DNA from: Streptomyces mirabilis
GTDB taxonomy: Bacteria > Actinomycetota > Actinomycetes > Streptomycetales > Streptomycetaceae
Assembly: GCF_039503195.1 (NCBI RefSeq)
Contig: NZ_JBCJKP010000001.1
Coordinates: forward strand, 3,968,001-4,032,000
Reading direction: 5' to 3'
Length of the DNA: 64,000 nt
The position numbers and the translations under genes were made by a program. Under the pieces are notes generated by a model, which did not search any database, was not told where the DNA came from, and saw only the letters and a list, made by a program, of their open reading frames with translations. Position 1 is the first letter of the stretch. Every line of letters begins with the position of its first letter. Shown one piece after another: positions 17,818 through 24,340 of this stretch.

Positions 17818-17836
17818 CAGAAGGTTGGCGCTGACG

Positions 17837-18076
17837 TCAGCCGTTGGCGCAGGTGTTGCCGAACGCGGGGTTCAGCAGACCGATGACGTTCACGGTGTTC
17901 CCGCAGACGTTGACCGGAACGTGGATGGGCACCTGCAGAACGTTGCCCGACAGGACACCAGGGGATTGGGCCGCCGAGCCGGTTGCGCCGCTGTCGGCGG
18001 CAGCGATGCCGGCGGTGCCCGCCACAGCAGCGGCGGCAACGGAGGTCAGGGCCAGGCCCTTCGCGATACGCGACAT
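17837..18076 (-). CDS. Short chaplin
   Basis: 79 residues, ATG at 18076 with AAGGAG about 9 bases upstream. Signal peptide MSRIAKGLALTSVAAAAVAG ending near IAAA, then the chaplin domain SPGVLSGNVLQVPIHVPVNV followed by CGNTVNVIGLLNPAFGNTC. Both Cys residues are present. It differs from the first chaplin in the His of PIHVPVN, as in several short chaplins. Secreted surfactant and amyloid former; own terminator downstream, so it is probably monocistronic. Confidence 0.95.
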   Translation of the reverse strand: MSRIAKGLALTSVAAAAVAGTAGIAAADSGATGSAAQSPGVLSGNVLQVPIHVPVNVCGNTVNVIGLLNPAFGNTCANG

Positions 18077-18595
18077 GGAGAAGTGCTCCTTGGAATCGTC
18101 ACAACGTCCGGGCGAGATGCCCGGTGCTGGAATCAACGCGCAGGACACGCACGAGTTGCGCCTCCAAAGGAGTGATCCCACCATCACCGAACTCCACCAT
18201 TCCGATACATTCATGAGATTTAACTGACAAACGCAGTGAGTGACTGGAGCCGAAAACCTCCCGCAGCTCCTCGCCAAGGGGATGCCGGAATCAGGATCGG
18301 AATACCGACCTGGAATCGGGCCTCGGCCACCCAACGGGAGTTGGACCCCGCGTAGGAGGTGGCAGGCGTACCGGGCCACCTGAAGACCGAACGCCTCGTC
18401 GCAGCCTCGCGGTTCGGGGCGAGCTGCGAGCAGCTCGGACTGTCGGCCGACGAACTGCGCAGGAGCCCGGCGGCGGCTGCGCGCGGGCCCGGGCGGCGAG
18501 CGGGTCCCAGCACCCACAGGCCGGCGCGGGCGGGACGCGGCCATGCGCATCCAAGCCGGCGCCAAGGGGCGGAAGGACGTAGAGGACAGCACAAT
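18077..18595. other. Gap of about 520 bp, chaplin upstream region
   Basis: Holds the promoter region of the leftward chaplin gene at 17837. The part near 18180-18240 is AT-richer (CATTCATGAGATTTAACTGAC). No protein-like frame is convincing. Confidence 0.45.
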
Positions 18596-18629
18596 TGGGT
18601 GCCGGGCGCGGCGAAGCGTCCGGCACCCA
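18596..18629 (-). terminator. Hairpin terminator of the long chaplin gene
   Basis: A perfect 10-bp stem TGGGTGCCGG/CCGGCACCCA with a 14-base loop lies 10 bases after the stop codon, with TTGT following on the minus strand. Confidence 0.8.
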
Positions 18630-18639
18630 GAGCGTCGTA

Positions 18640-19512
18640 CTACCGGCGGGAGGCGACTCGACCTCGTCGGTACAGGACGGCTCCGCCGAGCAGCAGCGCG
18701 GCGCCGGCGGCGGAGGCCCCGAGCACGTTCTCACTGCCGGTGTGCGCCAGGGTGGGCGGATTCTCGGAGGGAGAAACGGGCAGGACCGGCTGCCCGACGG
18801 TCCGCGAGGGGGTGACAGGCGTCACCGGCGGAACGGTCGGAGGCGTCACCGGCGGGACAGTCGGAGGCGTCACCGGCGGAACGGTCGGAGGCGTCACCGG
18901 CGGGACAGTCGGAGGCGTCACCGGCGGAACGGTCGGAGGCGTCACCGGCGGAACGGTCGGAGGCGTCACCGGCGGAACGGTCGGAGGCGTCACCGGCGGA
19001 ACGGTCGGAGGCGTCACCGGCGGAACGGTCGGAGGCGTCACCGGCGGGACAGTCGGAGGCGTCACCGGCGGGGTGTTGACGCTGCCCCCGTGCTCGTTCC
19101 CGCACCTGTTGCCGAACGCCGGGTTCAGCAGGGCGACGACGTCGACCGAGTTGCCGCACGCGTTCACCGGAACGTCCACCGGGGCCTGGGCATGGTTGCC
19201 CGACAAGACGCCGGGCGAGCCCTGGGTCCTGCCGGACGCCAGGGAGCCGGAGGAGTTGCCCTGCGAACCCGAGCCGTTGGCGCAGGAGTTCCCGAAGGTC
19301 GGGTTGAGCGCGCCGATCACGTTGACAGTGTTGCCGCAGGCGTTCACCGGCACGTGCACCGGAACCTGAACGCTGTTGCCCGACGCGACGCCGGGTGAGT
19401 CCATAGCGCTGGCGTCCGCGTGCGAGTCAGCGAACACGGGGGTGCCGTACAGGGACAGGATGCTCGTCGCGGCCGCGGCCACGACCATTCCCCTACTCAG
19501 GTTCTGTCGCAA
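18640..19512 (-). CDS. Long chaplin with two chaplin domains and sortase signal
   Basis: 290 residues. Signal peptide, then two chaplin domains: the first with VPVNACGNTVNVIGALNPTF and GNSCANG, the second with VPVNACGNSVDVVALLNPAF and GNRCGN. Next comes about 90 residues of PPTVPPVT octapeptide repeats, a stiff wall-spanning spacer. The end has LAHTG, a hydrophobic helix (GASAAGAALLLGGAVLY) and RRGRVASRR, the sorting signal for a class E sortase. This is the ChpA/B/C architecture: wall-anchored chaplins that present domains for short-chaplin assembly. The start is a TTG with AGGAAG 9 bases upstream; the first in-frame ATG is inside the signal peptide. The repeat number is probably variable between strains. 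Confidence 0.93.
   Translation of the reverse strand: MRQNLSRGMVVAAAATSILSLYGTPVFADSHADASAMDSPGVASGNSVQVPVHVPVNACGNTVNVIGALNPTFGNSCANGSGSQGNSSGSLASGRTQGSPGVLSGNHAQAPVDVPVNACGNSVDVVALLNPAFGNRCGNEHGGSVNTPPVTPPTVPPVTPPTVPPVTPPTVPPVTPPTVPPVTPPTVPPVTPPTVPPVTPPTVPPVTPPTVPPVTPPTVPPVTPPTVPPVTPVTPSRTVGQPVLPVSPSENPPTLAHTGSENVLGASAAGAALLLGGAVLYRRGRVASRR
18818..19071. repeat. 24-bp tandem repeat encoding the proline-rich chaplin spacer
   Basis: Eleven GGCGTCACCGGCGG cores recur with an exact period of 24 bases, giving ten full units. The variable bases alternate between GAACGGTC and GGACAGTC versions. Each unit encodes PPTVPPVT in the minus-strand chaplin frame, so length changes leave the frame intact. 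Confidence 0.95.
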
Positions 19513-19549
19513 TCTCGTTGTCTTCCTGCTTGAAAGAAGTGAGGAAAGC

Positions 19550-19582
19550 CGGCCTTGGAGCCGAAAGAGCGACCCAAGGCCG
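19550..19582 (-). terminator. Hairpin downstream of third short chaplin
   Basis: CGGCCTTGG/CCAAGGCCG, a 9-bp stem with a 15-base loop, about 35 bases after the stop codon. Confidence 0.65.
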
Positions 19583-19617
19583 ACCGTGATGCAGCCGGGA
19601 AGGCTGGTGCTGTCGCG

Positions 19618-19851
19618 TCAGCCGTTGGCGCAGCTGTTGCCGAACGCCGGGTTCAGCAGGGCGACGACGTCGACCGTGTTGCCGCACACGTTGACGGGGA
19701 CGTGAATGGGGACCTGAATCACATTGCCCGAGAGGACACCCGGCGAGCCGACGGCGGAACCCTCGGCGCCGGCGTCCGCGAAGGCCGGGGCGCCCATCCC
19801 CAGGGCCATGATCGCGCCGGCGACAACAGCAGCGCTCTTCTTGTGCTTCAC
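19618..19851 (-). CDS. Short chaplin
   Basis: 77 residues from a GTG at 19851 with GAAGGGA 7 bases upstream. Signal peptide VKHKKSAAVVAGAIMALGMG ending APAFA, then the chaplin domain SPGVLSGNVIQVPIHVPVNV with CGNTVDVVALLNPAFGNSC. The C-terminal half is nearly the same as the second domain of the long chaplin. It is divergent from the first rodlin gene, so the 500-base space between them carries both promoters. Confidence 0.95.
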   Translation of the reverse strand: MKHKKSAAVVAGAIMALGMGAPAFADAGAEGSAVGSPGVLSGNVIQVPIHVPVNVCGNTVDVVALLNPAFGNSCANG

Positions 19852-20356
19852 GTAATTTCCCTTCTCTGCGGTCGTGGTCCTATGACGGCCGAAACCGAGC
19901 GAGCACACCTTGAGCGGCCCGCACCACGACCTGCAGTCTGTAAACGATGGAGGACCGTCCGAAGAAACTAAAGAACGTGCGCCGCTTGGGAATTCACTCG
20001 AATCGCCCCACATTCGAATCGGCACCGAGATGCACACGAACACCCATACGGGAAGGAACGGCTCCCTTAAAATACGTTCCGCGGTGAGGACAGGACCTGA
20101 ACGACTGCTCGACGTCGCGCCCACCGCCGGGCGTGGTGCCGCGGACGTCACCGATCGCAAGTGCCCGGCCATTCCCTTCCTCGCAGAGACATATGTTCCT
20201 GCTCTCGCATCAACCCGGCGGTCCTGGACTGGTTTCGGTGATTCACCCGATCGGCCCTATTGGGCCATCAGGGTGAATGGGAGCAACCAAGGGCGTCTGC
20301 GGCGGTTGAACCAAAACGCTCCGATGGACGGGGTTTCTTCAGAATGGATCCAGCCA
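19852..20356. promoter_or_regulatory. Divergent chaplin-rodlin promoter region (about 500 bp)
   Basis: No gene is seen. The DNA is clearly AT-richer than the coding parts (for example AAACTAAAGAAC and CTTAAAATACGTTCC), as expected of regulated promoters. Chaplin and rodlin genes depend on BldN in Streptomyces, but I could not point to the exact -35/-10 boxes. Confidence 0.5.
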
Positions 20357-20767
20357 GTGATCAAGAAGGTTATGACCGCCGCCGCGGTCACCGTTTGCGC
20401 CGTCGGCGCTTCCGCTGCTGCCGCGCCGCAGGCGCTGGCGATCGGGAATGACGGTGGGACGACCTCCGTCAGCGGCGTCGGTGCCACCCAGTCGTTCGGC
20501 AACTCGGCGACCACGGGGGACATGAGCCCGCAGATGGGGCTCATCCAGGGCTCGCTGAACAAGCCCTGCGTCGGCCTGCCCGCGAAGGCCAACGTGGGCT
20601 CGCTCGTCGGCGTCGTCCCGATCGCCGTCCAGGACGTCCCGGTCCTGTCGTCCCCGCAGAACCAGCAGTGCGTCGAGAACTCCACCCAGGCCAAGGGCGA
20701 CGAACCGCTGTCGCACGTCCTGGACCAGATCCCGGTCCTGTCCGGCAACGGTGTCGGCAACAAGTAG
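20357..20767 (+). CDS. Rodlin (RdlA/RdlB family)
   Basis: 136 residues. Signal peptide from MTAAAVTVCAVGASAAAAPQ to ALA, then the rodlin body IGNDGGTTSVSGVGATQSFG, NSATTGDMSPQMGLIQGSLN, KPCVGLPAKANVGSLVGVVP, VQDVPVLSSPQNQQCVENST and QAKGDEPLSHVLDQIPVLSG. Rodlins arrange chaplin fibrils into paired rodlets on aerial hyphae and spores. The GTG at 20357 is chosen because it gives the usual Lys-Lys start (VIKKVM); its ribosome site is poor. The second rodlin lies 400 bases downstream on the same strand. I cannot say which is RdlA or RdlB. Confidence 0.95.
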   Translation: MIKKVMTAAAVTVCAVGASAAAAPQALAIGNDGGTTSVSGVGATQSFGNSATTGDMSPQMGLIQGSLNKPCVGLPAKANVGSLVGVVPIAVQDVPVLSSPQNQQCVENSTQAKGDEPLSHVLDQIPVLSGNGVGNK

Positions 20768-20776
20768 CACTCTCCG

Positions 20777-20810
20777 CCGGCGGGCCGCAGCTCTCTCGGC
20801 GGCCCGCCGG
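20777..20810 (+). terminator. Hairpin terminator of first rodlin gene
   Basis: A perfect 12-bp stem CCGGCGGGCCGC/GCGGCCCGCCGG with a 10-base loop, 9 bases after the stop codon. Confidence 0.85.
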
Positions 20811-21170
20811 GCCCATCTTCTTTGCGTGATCGCTCACTTGCCGAGTGCACGTCACGAGTCACGTGTCGAAGAGGCCCCCCGGACCGGCCGGGGTTTCCGC
20901 ATCGAGACGCCGATGGACCTGGCGCCCGTCTGGAAGCCGCGCGAGGCGCCGTTCCCGCTCAGGGAGCGGCCCCGGCCGAGCGATCCGCCACGCGTCGGCC
21001 AGATCGACCACGCCGTGTCGGCTCAGAGGAGCCCACTGGCGTGTCGGGTGACGGGGCGAACGCCCCGCATGCTGGGCCAAATGGGGCACTACCCGCAACC
21101 CTTGGGCGGTCTGCCCAGTTGATGATCATGCAGCTCCCCAACAGGAGTCCGCTTTCCGAAGGGAATGAAC
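20811..21170. promoter_or_regulatory. Rodlin 2 upstream region (360 bp)
   Basis: No gene is seen. It must contain the promoter of the second rodlin, because a strong terminator closes the first. The last bases carry GAAGGGAATGAAC, the ribosome site. Confidence 0.5.
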
Positions 21171-21578
21171 ATGAAGAAGCTGTGGGCAACCGCGGCTATC
21201 GCCGCTTCTGTCGCCGGTATCTCGGCCGCGGCCGCCCCCCAGGCTCTGGCGATCGGCGATGACGGTGGCACGACGTCCGTCAGCGGCTACGGCGCCTCGC
21301 AGTCGTTCGGCAACTCGGCGACCTACGGCAGCATGAGCCCGCAGATGGCGCTCATCCAGGGCTCGCTGAACAAGCCCTGCGTCGGCCTGCCCGCGAAGGC
21401 CAACGTGGGCTCGCTCGTCGGCGTCGTCCCGATCGCCGTCCAGGACGTCCCGGTCCTGTCGTCCCCGCAGAACCAGCAGTGCGTCGAGAACTCCACCCAG
21501 GCCAAGGGCGACGAACCGCTGTCGCACATCCTGGACAACATCCCGGTCCTGTCGGGCAACGGCACGAACAACAGCTGA
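21171..21578 (+). CDS. Rodlin (RdlA/RdlB family)
   Basis: 135 residues from the ATG at 21171, which has GAAGGGA 7 bases upstream (an ATG two codons earlier overlaps that site). Signal peptide MKKLWATAAIAASVAGISAA then APQALA, followed by IGDDGGTTSVSGYGASQSFG and the same C-terminal body as the first rodlin. The middle 178 bases are identical at DNA level to the first copy while the signal peptides differ. It is secreted to the hyphal surface and organises chaplin fibrils. Confidence 0.95.
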   Translation: MKKLWATAAIAASVAGISAAAAPQALAIGDDGGTTSVSGYGASQSFGNSATYGSMSPQMALIQGSLNKPCVGLPAKANVGSLVGVVPIAVQDVPVLSSPQNQQCVENSTQAKGDEPLSHILDNIPVLSGNGTNNS

Positions 21579-21592
21579 TCCCAGCACCGCGA

Positions 21593-21625
21593 GAGCGGGC
21601 CGCCGAGCACCTCGGCGGCCCGCTC
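21593..21625 (+). terminator. Hairpin terminator of second rodlin gene
   Basis: A perfect 15-bp stem GAGCGGGCCGCCGAG/CTCGGCGGCCCGCTC with a 3-base loop. It lies between convergent genes and may act in both directions. Confidence 0.9.
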
Positions 21626-21628
21626 TTC

Positions 21629-21680
21629 GCGTACGCGGTGGCCCTCTTGGCGTACGCGGTGGCCCTCTTGGCGTACGCGG
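21629..21680. repeat. 21-bp tandem repeat, two and a half copies
   Basis: The unit begins GCGTACGCGG and ends CCCTCTTG; two perfect copies and 10 bases of a third follow the rodlin terminator in non-coding DNA. Confidence 0.9.
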
Positions 21681-21700
21681 CGAACCACCCACCGCCTCCG

Positions 21701-23302
21701 CTATCCCATGAGTCCACTCGCCCGCTCCACCGCGTTCGCCAGGTCGTCCACCGCCTTGTCCTCCGCGGCGGACGCCACCCGGTGGGCACGGTCGGCGAGT
21801 TCGCCCAGCGGGAGGGCGCCGGGGAGCGGGTTCGCCTTGTCGTCGCCCGTGCGCAGGTCGTCGGCGAAGTACGCGGCCACGGCGTCGACCTGGAGACGGG
21901 TGGAGGAGGTCCACAGGTCCTCGTCGAGGGAGCCGGTCTCCAGTTGGCCGGACTCCTCGTGCGGGGCGCGGGTGTCGGGGTCGAGCCAGCGGACGCTCGC
22001 GGTGGCGAGGTGGCCGGAGGCGCCGGGCCTGGTGCGGACCGCGTAGAGGGCCGTGACCGTGTGGCCGGGTCCCACCTCGCCGCCGTCCACCCGGTCGTTG
22101 CGGAAGTCCTCGTCGGCGACCTGACGGTCGTCGTATCCGATCAGCCGGAACTGCTTGACGGTCTCCGGGTCGAAGGCGACCTGTGCCTTGGCGTCGCGGG
22201 CCGTGAGGTCGATGTTCTGCGGAAGCTGCTCGCAGAAGACCTTGCGGGCGTCCTCGATGGTCGAGACGTACGTCGTGTGGCCGTCGCCCTTGTCGGCGAG
22301 GCGCTCCATGAGGGCGTCGCCGTACTCGCTGCCCACGCCGACGCCGAAGAGGGTGATGCCGTGTTCGCGGCGGGCGGTGGAGATGCTCTCGAGGATGGCG
22401 TCCGCGTCGGTCTCGCCGGTGTTGGCGAGGGCGTCGGAGATCAGCACGACGCGGTTGGTGGCGCCCTCGCGCAGGCCCTTGACGGCCGTGGCGTACCCGG
22501 TGCGCACGCCCGCACCGAGGTTGGTCGACTCCGTCGGTTCCAGTCCCCTGATCGCGTCGTAGATGCGGTCGCGATGGTGGCCGAGGCGGGTCATCGGGAG
22601 CACGGTCCGGGCCTCGTCGCTGAAGGTGACCACGGCTATCGAGTCGTCGTCGCGCAGCCGGTCCGTCATCACGCCGAGGGCGTCCTTGGCGAGGTCGAGT
22701 CGGCCGGGCTCGCCCATGGAGCCGGATATGTCGATGACGAAGGTGAGCGCGGCGGGCGGGCGCTCACCGCTCTGCGCGGCGTCGCGGGTGGCGAGGCCGA
22801 CGCGGACCAGCGACCAGTCCTTCTCCCGGGTGCGGGCACCGTCGACGGTGACCGAGAAGCCGTTGCCGTCGGGACGCCGGTAGTCCTGCCGGAAGCTGTT
22901 GACGAACTCCTCGGGGCGGACCGTCGACGCCTCGGGCAGCCGGCCGTCGGCGAGGGCGCGGCGGGCGTAGCCGTAGGAGGCGGTGTCGACGTCGAGGGCG
23001 AAGGTGGAGAGGTAGTCGGGGGACGGCGCGAACTCGCGGCTCGCGTCGCCCGTCGGAGTGTTCTTCCGCTCGCCCTGGGAGGTCCCGGAGGTCCGGTTCG
23101 GGGCGGGCTGCGGGAACCCGCGTCCGCCGGACTTGTTCGAACCGTCCGTCGAGGAGCCGTTGCTGTCGCTCGCGCCGCAGCCGGTGAGGAGCAGGCCGCC
23201 CGCGAGCGACAGCCCGATCAGGATGGCGACCGGTCGCCGCCGTCGACCGGTCCTCGGCCGCCGCGGTCGCCCTGTGTGTTCGTCGTTCCCCGTCAGTGTC
23301 AT
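21701..23302 (-). CDS. VWA-domain lipoprotein (YfbK-like)
   Basis: 533 residues. An arginine-rich start and hydrophobic segment end in the lipobox LLTGC, so it should be lipid-anchored outside the membrane. After a Ser/Gly-rich linker comes FALDVDTASYGYARRALADG, typical of the YfbK family, then a von Willebrand A domain with the complete MIDAS start FVIDISGSMGEPGR and the later NLGAGVRTGYATAV and VVLISDALANTGETD. The C-terminal part ends with ADRAHRVASAAEDKAVDDLA. Such proteins bind partners through a metal ion; a specific role is unknown. ATG at 23302 has GAGGGGG upstream. It is separate from the ABC exporter genes by 170 bases. Confidence 0.88.
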   Translation of the reverse strand: MTLTGNDEHTGRPRRPRTGRRRRPVAILIGLSLAGGLLLTGCGASDSNGSSTDGSNKSGGRGFPQPAPNRTSGTSQGERKNTPTGDASREFAPSPDYLSTFALDVDTASYGYARRALADGRLPEASTVRPEEFVNSFRQDYRRPDGNGFSVTVDGARTREKDWSLVRVGLATRDAAQSGERPPAALTFVIDISGSMGEPGRLDLAKDALGVMTDRLRDDDSIAVVTFSDEARTVLPMTRLGHHRDRIYDAIRGLEPTESTNLGAGVRTGYATAVKGLREGATNRVVLISDALANTGETDADAILESISTARREHGITLFGVGVGSEYGDALMERLADKGDGHTTYVSTIEDARKVFCEQLPQNIDLTARDAKAQVAFDPETVKQFRLIGYDDRQVADEDFRNDRVDGGEVGPGHTVTALYAVRTRPGASGHLATASVRWLDPDTRAPHEESGQLETGSLDEDLWTSSTRLQVDAVAAYFADDLRTGDDKANPLPGALPLGELADRAHRVASAAEDKAVDDLANAVERASGLMG

Positions 23303-23476
23303 CCGTGCCCCCTCGGTGAGTCGCCTGTCCGCCGACTGTCTGCCGACGTCATTGGGCCGACGTCTGTGACTGTGACGCCCGAGGGGGCCCGGATGTGCGC
23401 TACGGAGCGTTGCGGATGGATCTCGAAGCGGCCACGAAGGGCGGTCGTCGAGACCGGTAGGTGACGCTCCGGAGAT

Positions 23477-24340
23477 CTACGACACGATGTCCTTGCGCCG
23501 GAAACCCCGGAAGGCCAGGGCGAACAGGACGAGGGCGTACGTTATCGAAATCGCGGTGCCCTGGATCATGCCGCCCCACTCCGGGTTGGGCTGGATGGCA
23601 TCGGCCCAGGCGAACTGCCAGTGTGCGGGCAGGAAGTCGCGCCAGTGGCCGAGGGCGGTGACCGCGTCCAGGACGTTCCCCACGATCGTCAGGCCGACCG
23701 CGCCGCCGACCGCGCCCAGGGGCGCGTCCGTCTTGGTGGACAGCCAGAACGCGAGCCCCGCCGTGACGAGTTGGGACACGAAGACGTACGCGATGACCAC
23801 GAGGAGCCGCTGGGCCGCGGTGCCGGCGGAGAGTGCGCCGCCGGTGGGGATCTCCAGCGGCCCCCAGCCGTACGCCGCCGTGCCCACCGCTATGGCGACG
23901 ATGGGCAGCAGCACCATCGCGGCGAGACTGAGGCCGAGGGCTACGGTGAGCTTGGACCACAGCAGCCGGGCCCGCGGTACGGGGGCCGCGAGCAGATAGC
24001 GCAGCGAGGACCAGCTCGCCTCGGAGGCGATCGTGTCCCCGCAGAACAGCGCGACGGGGATGACCAGCAGGAAGCCCGCGGACACGAAGAGGTTCACCGC
24101 GGCGAAGTTGGCGCCCGACGCGGTCGCCGTGTCCATCAGGGTGACCTGCCCGTTGCGCGAGCCCGGGTCACCGCCGATCGCGAAGGCGATGACGAGCACG
24201 AAGGGCAGCACGGCGAGGATCGCGCCCATGACGAGCGTGCGGCGCCGCTTCAACTGCCGCAGGAGCTCCACGCGGAGCGGCAGCGTGTGCCGTGCCCGGT
24301 ACCCGTCCGCCGTCTCGGCCCGTTCGACGAGCGTGCTCAT
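23477..24340 (-). CDS. ABC-2 type transporter permease
   Basis: 287 residues with about six membrane helices (TLVMGAILAVLPFVLVIAFA, LFVSAGFLLVIPVALFCGDT, LGLSLAAMVLLPIVAIAVG, LVVIAYVFVSQLVTAGLAFW, and others). DTIASEASWSSLRYLLAAPV, PRARLLWSKL is the conserved cytoplasmic stretch of ABC-2 permeases. The ATG overlaps the stop of the ATPase fusion by four bases (ATGA), so the two are produced together and probably form one exporter. The substrate is unknown. Confidence 0.92.
   Translation of the reverse strand: MSTLVERAETADGYRARHTLPLRVELLRQLKRRRTLVMGAILAVLPFVLVIAFAIGGDPGSRNGQVTLMDTATASGANFAAVNLFVSAGFLLVIPVALFCGDTIASEASWSSLRYLLAAPVPRARLLWSKLTVALGLSLAAMVLLPIVAIAVGTAAYGWGPLEIPTGGALSAGTAAQRLLVVIAYVFVSQLVTAGLAFWLSTKTDAPLGAVGGAVGLTIVGNVLDAVTALGHWRDFLPAHWQFAWADAIQPNPEWGGMIQGTAISITYALVLFALAFRGFRRKDIVS

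Noticed and set aside
18818..19071. Regular short repeats that could be taken for a CRISPR array
   Set aside because: Units are contiguous with no unique spacers, are translated as PPTVPPVT in the long chaplin, and no cas genes are near.
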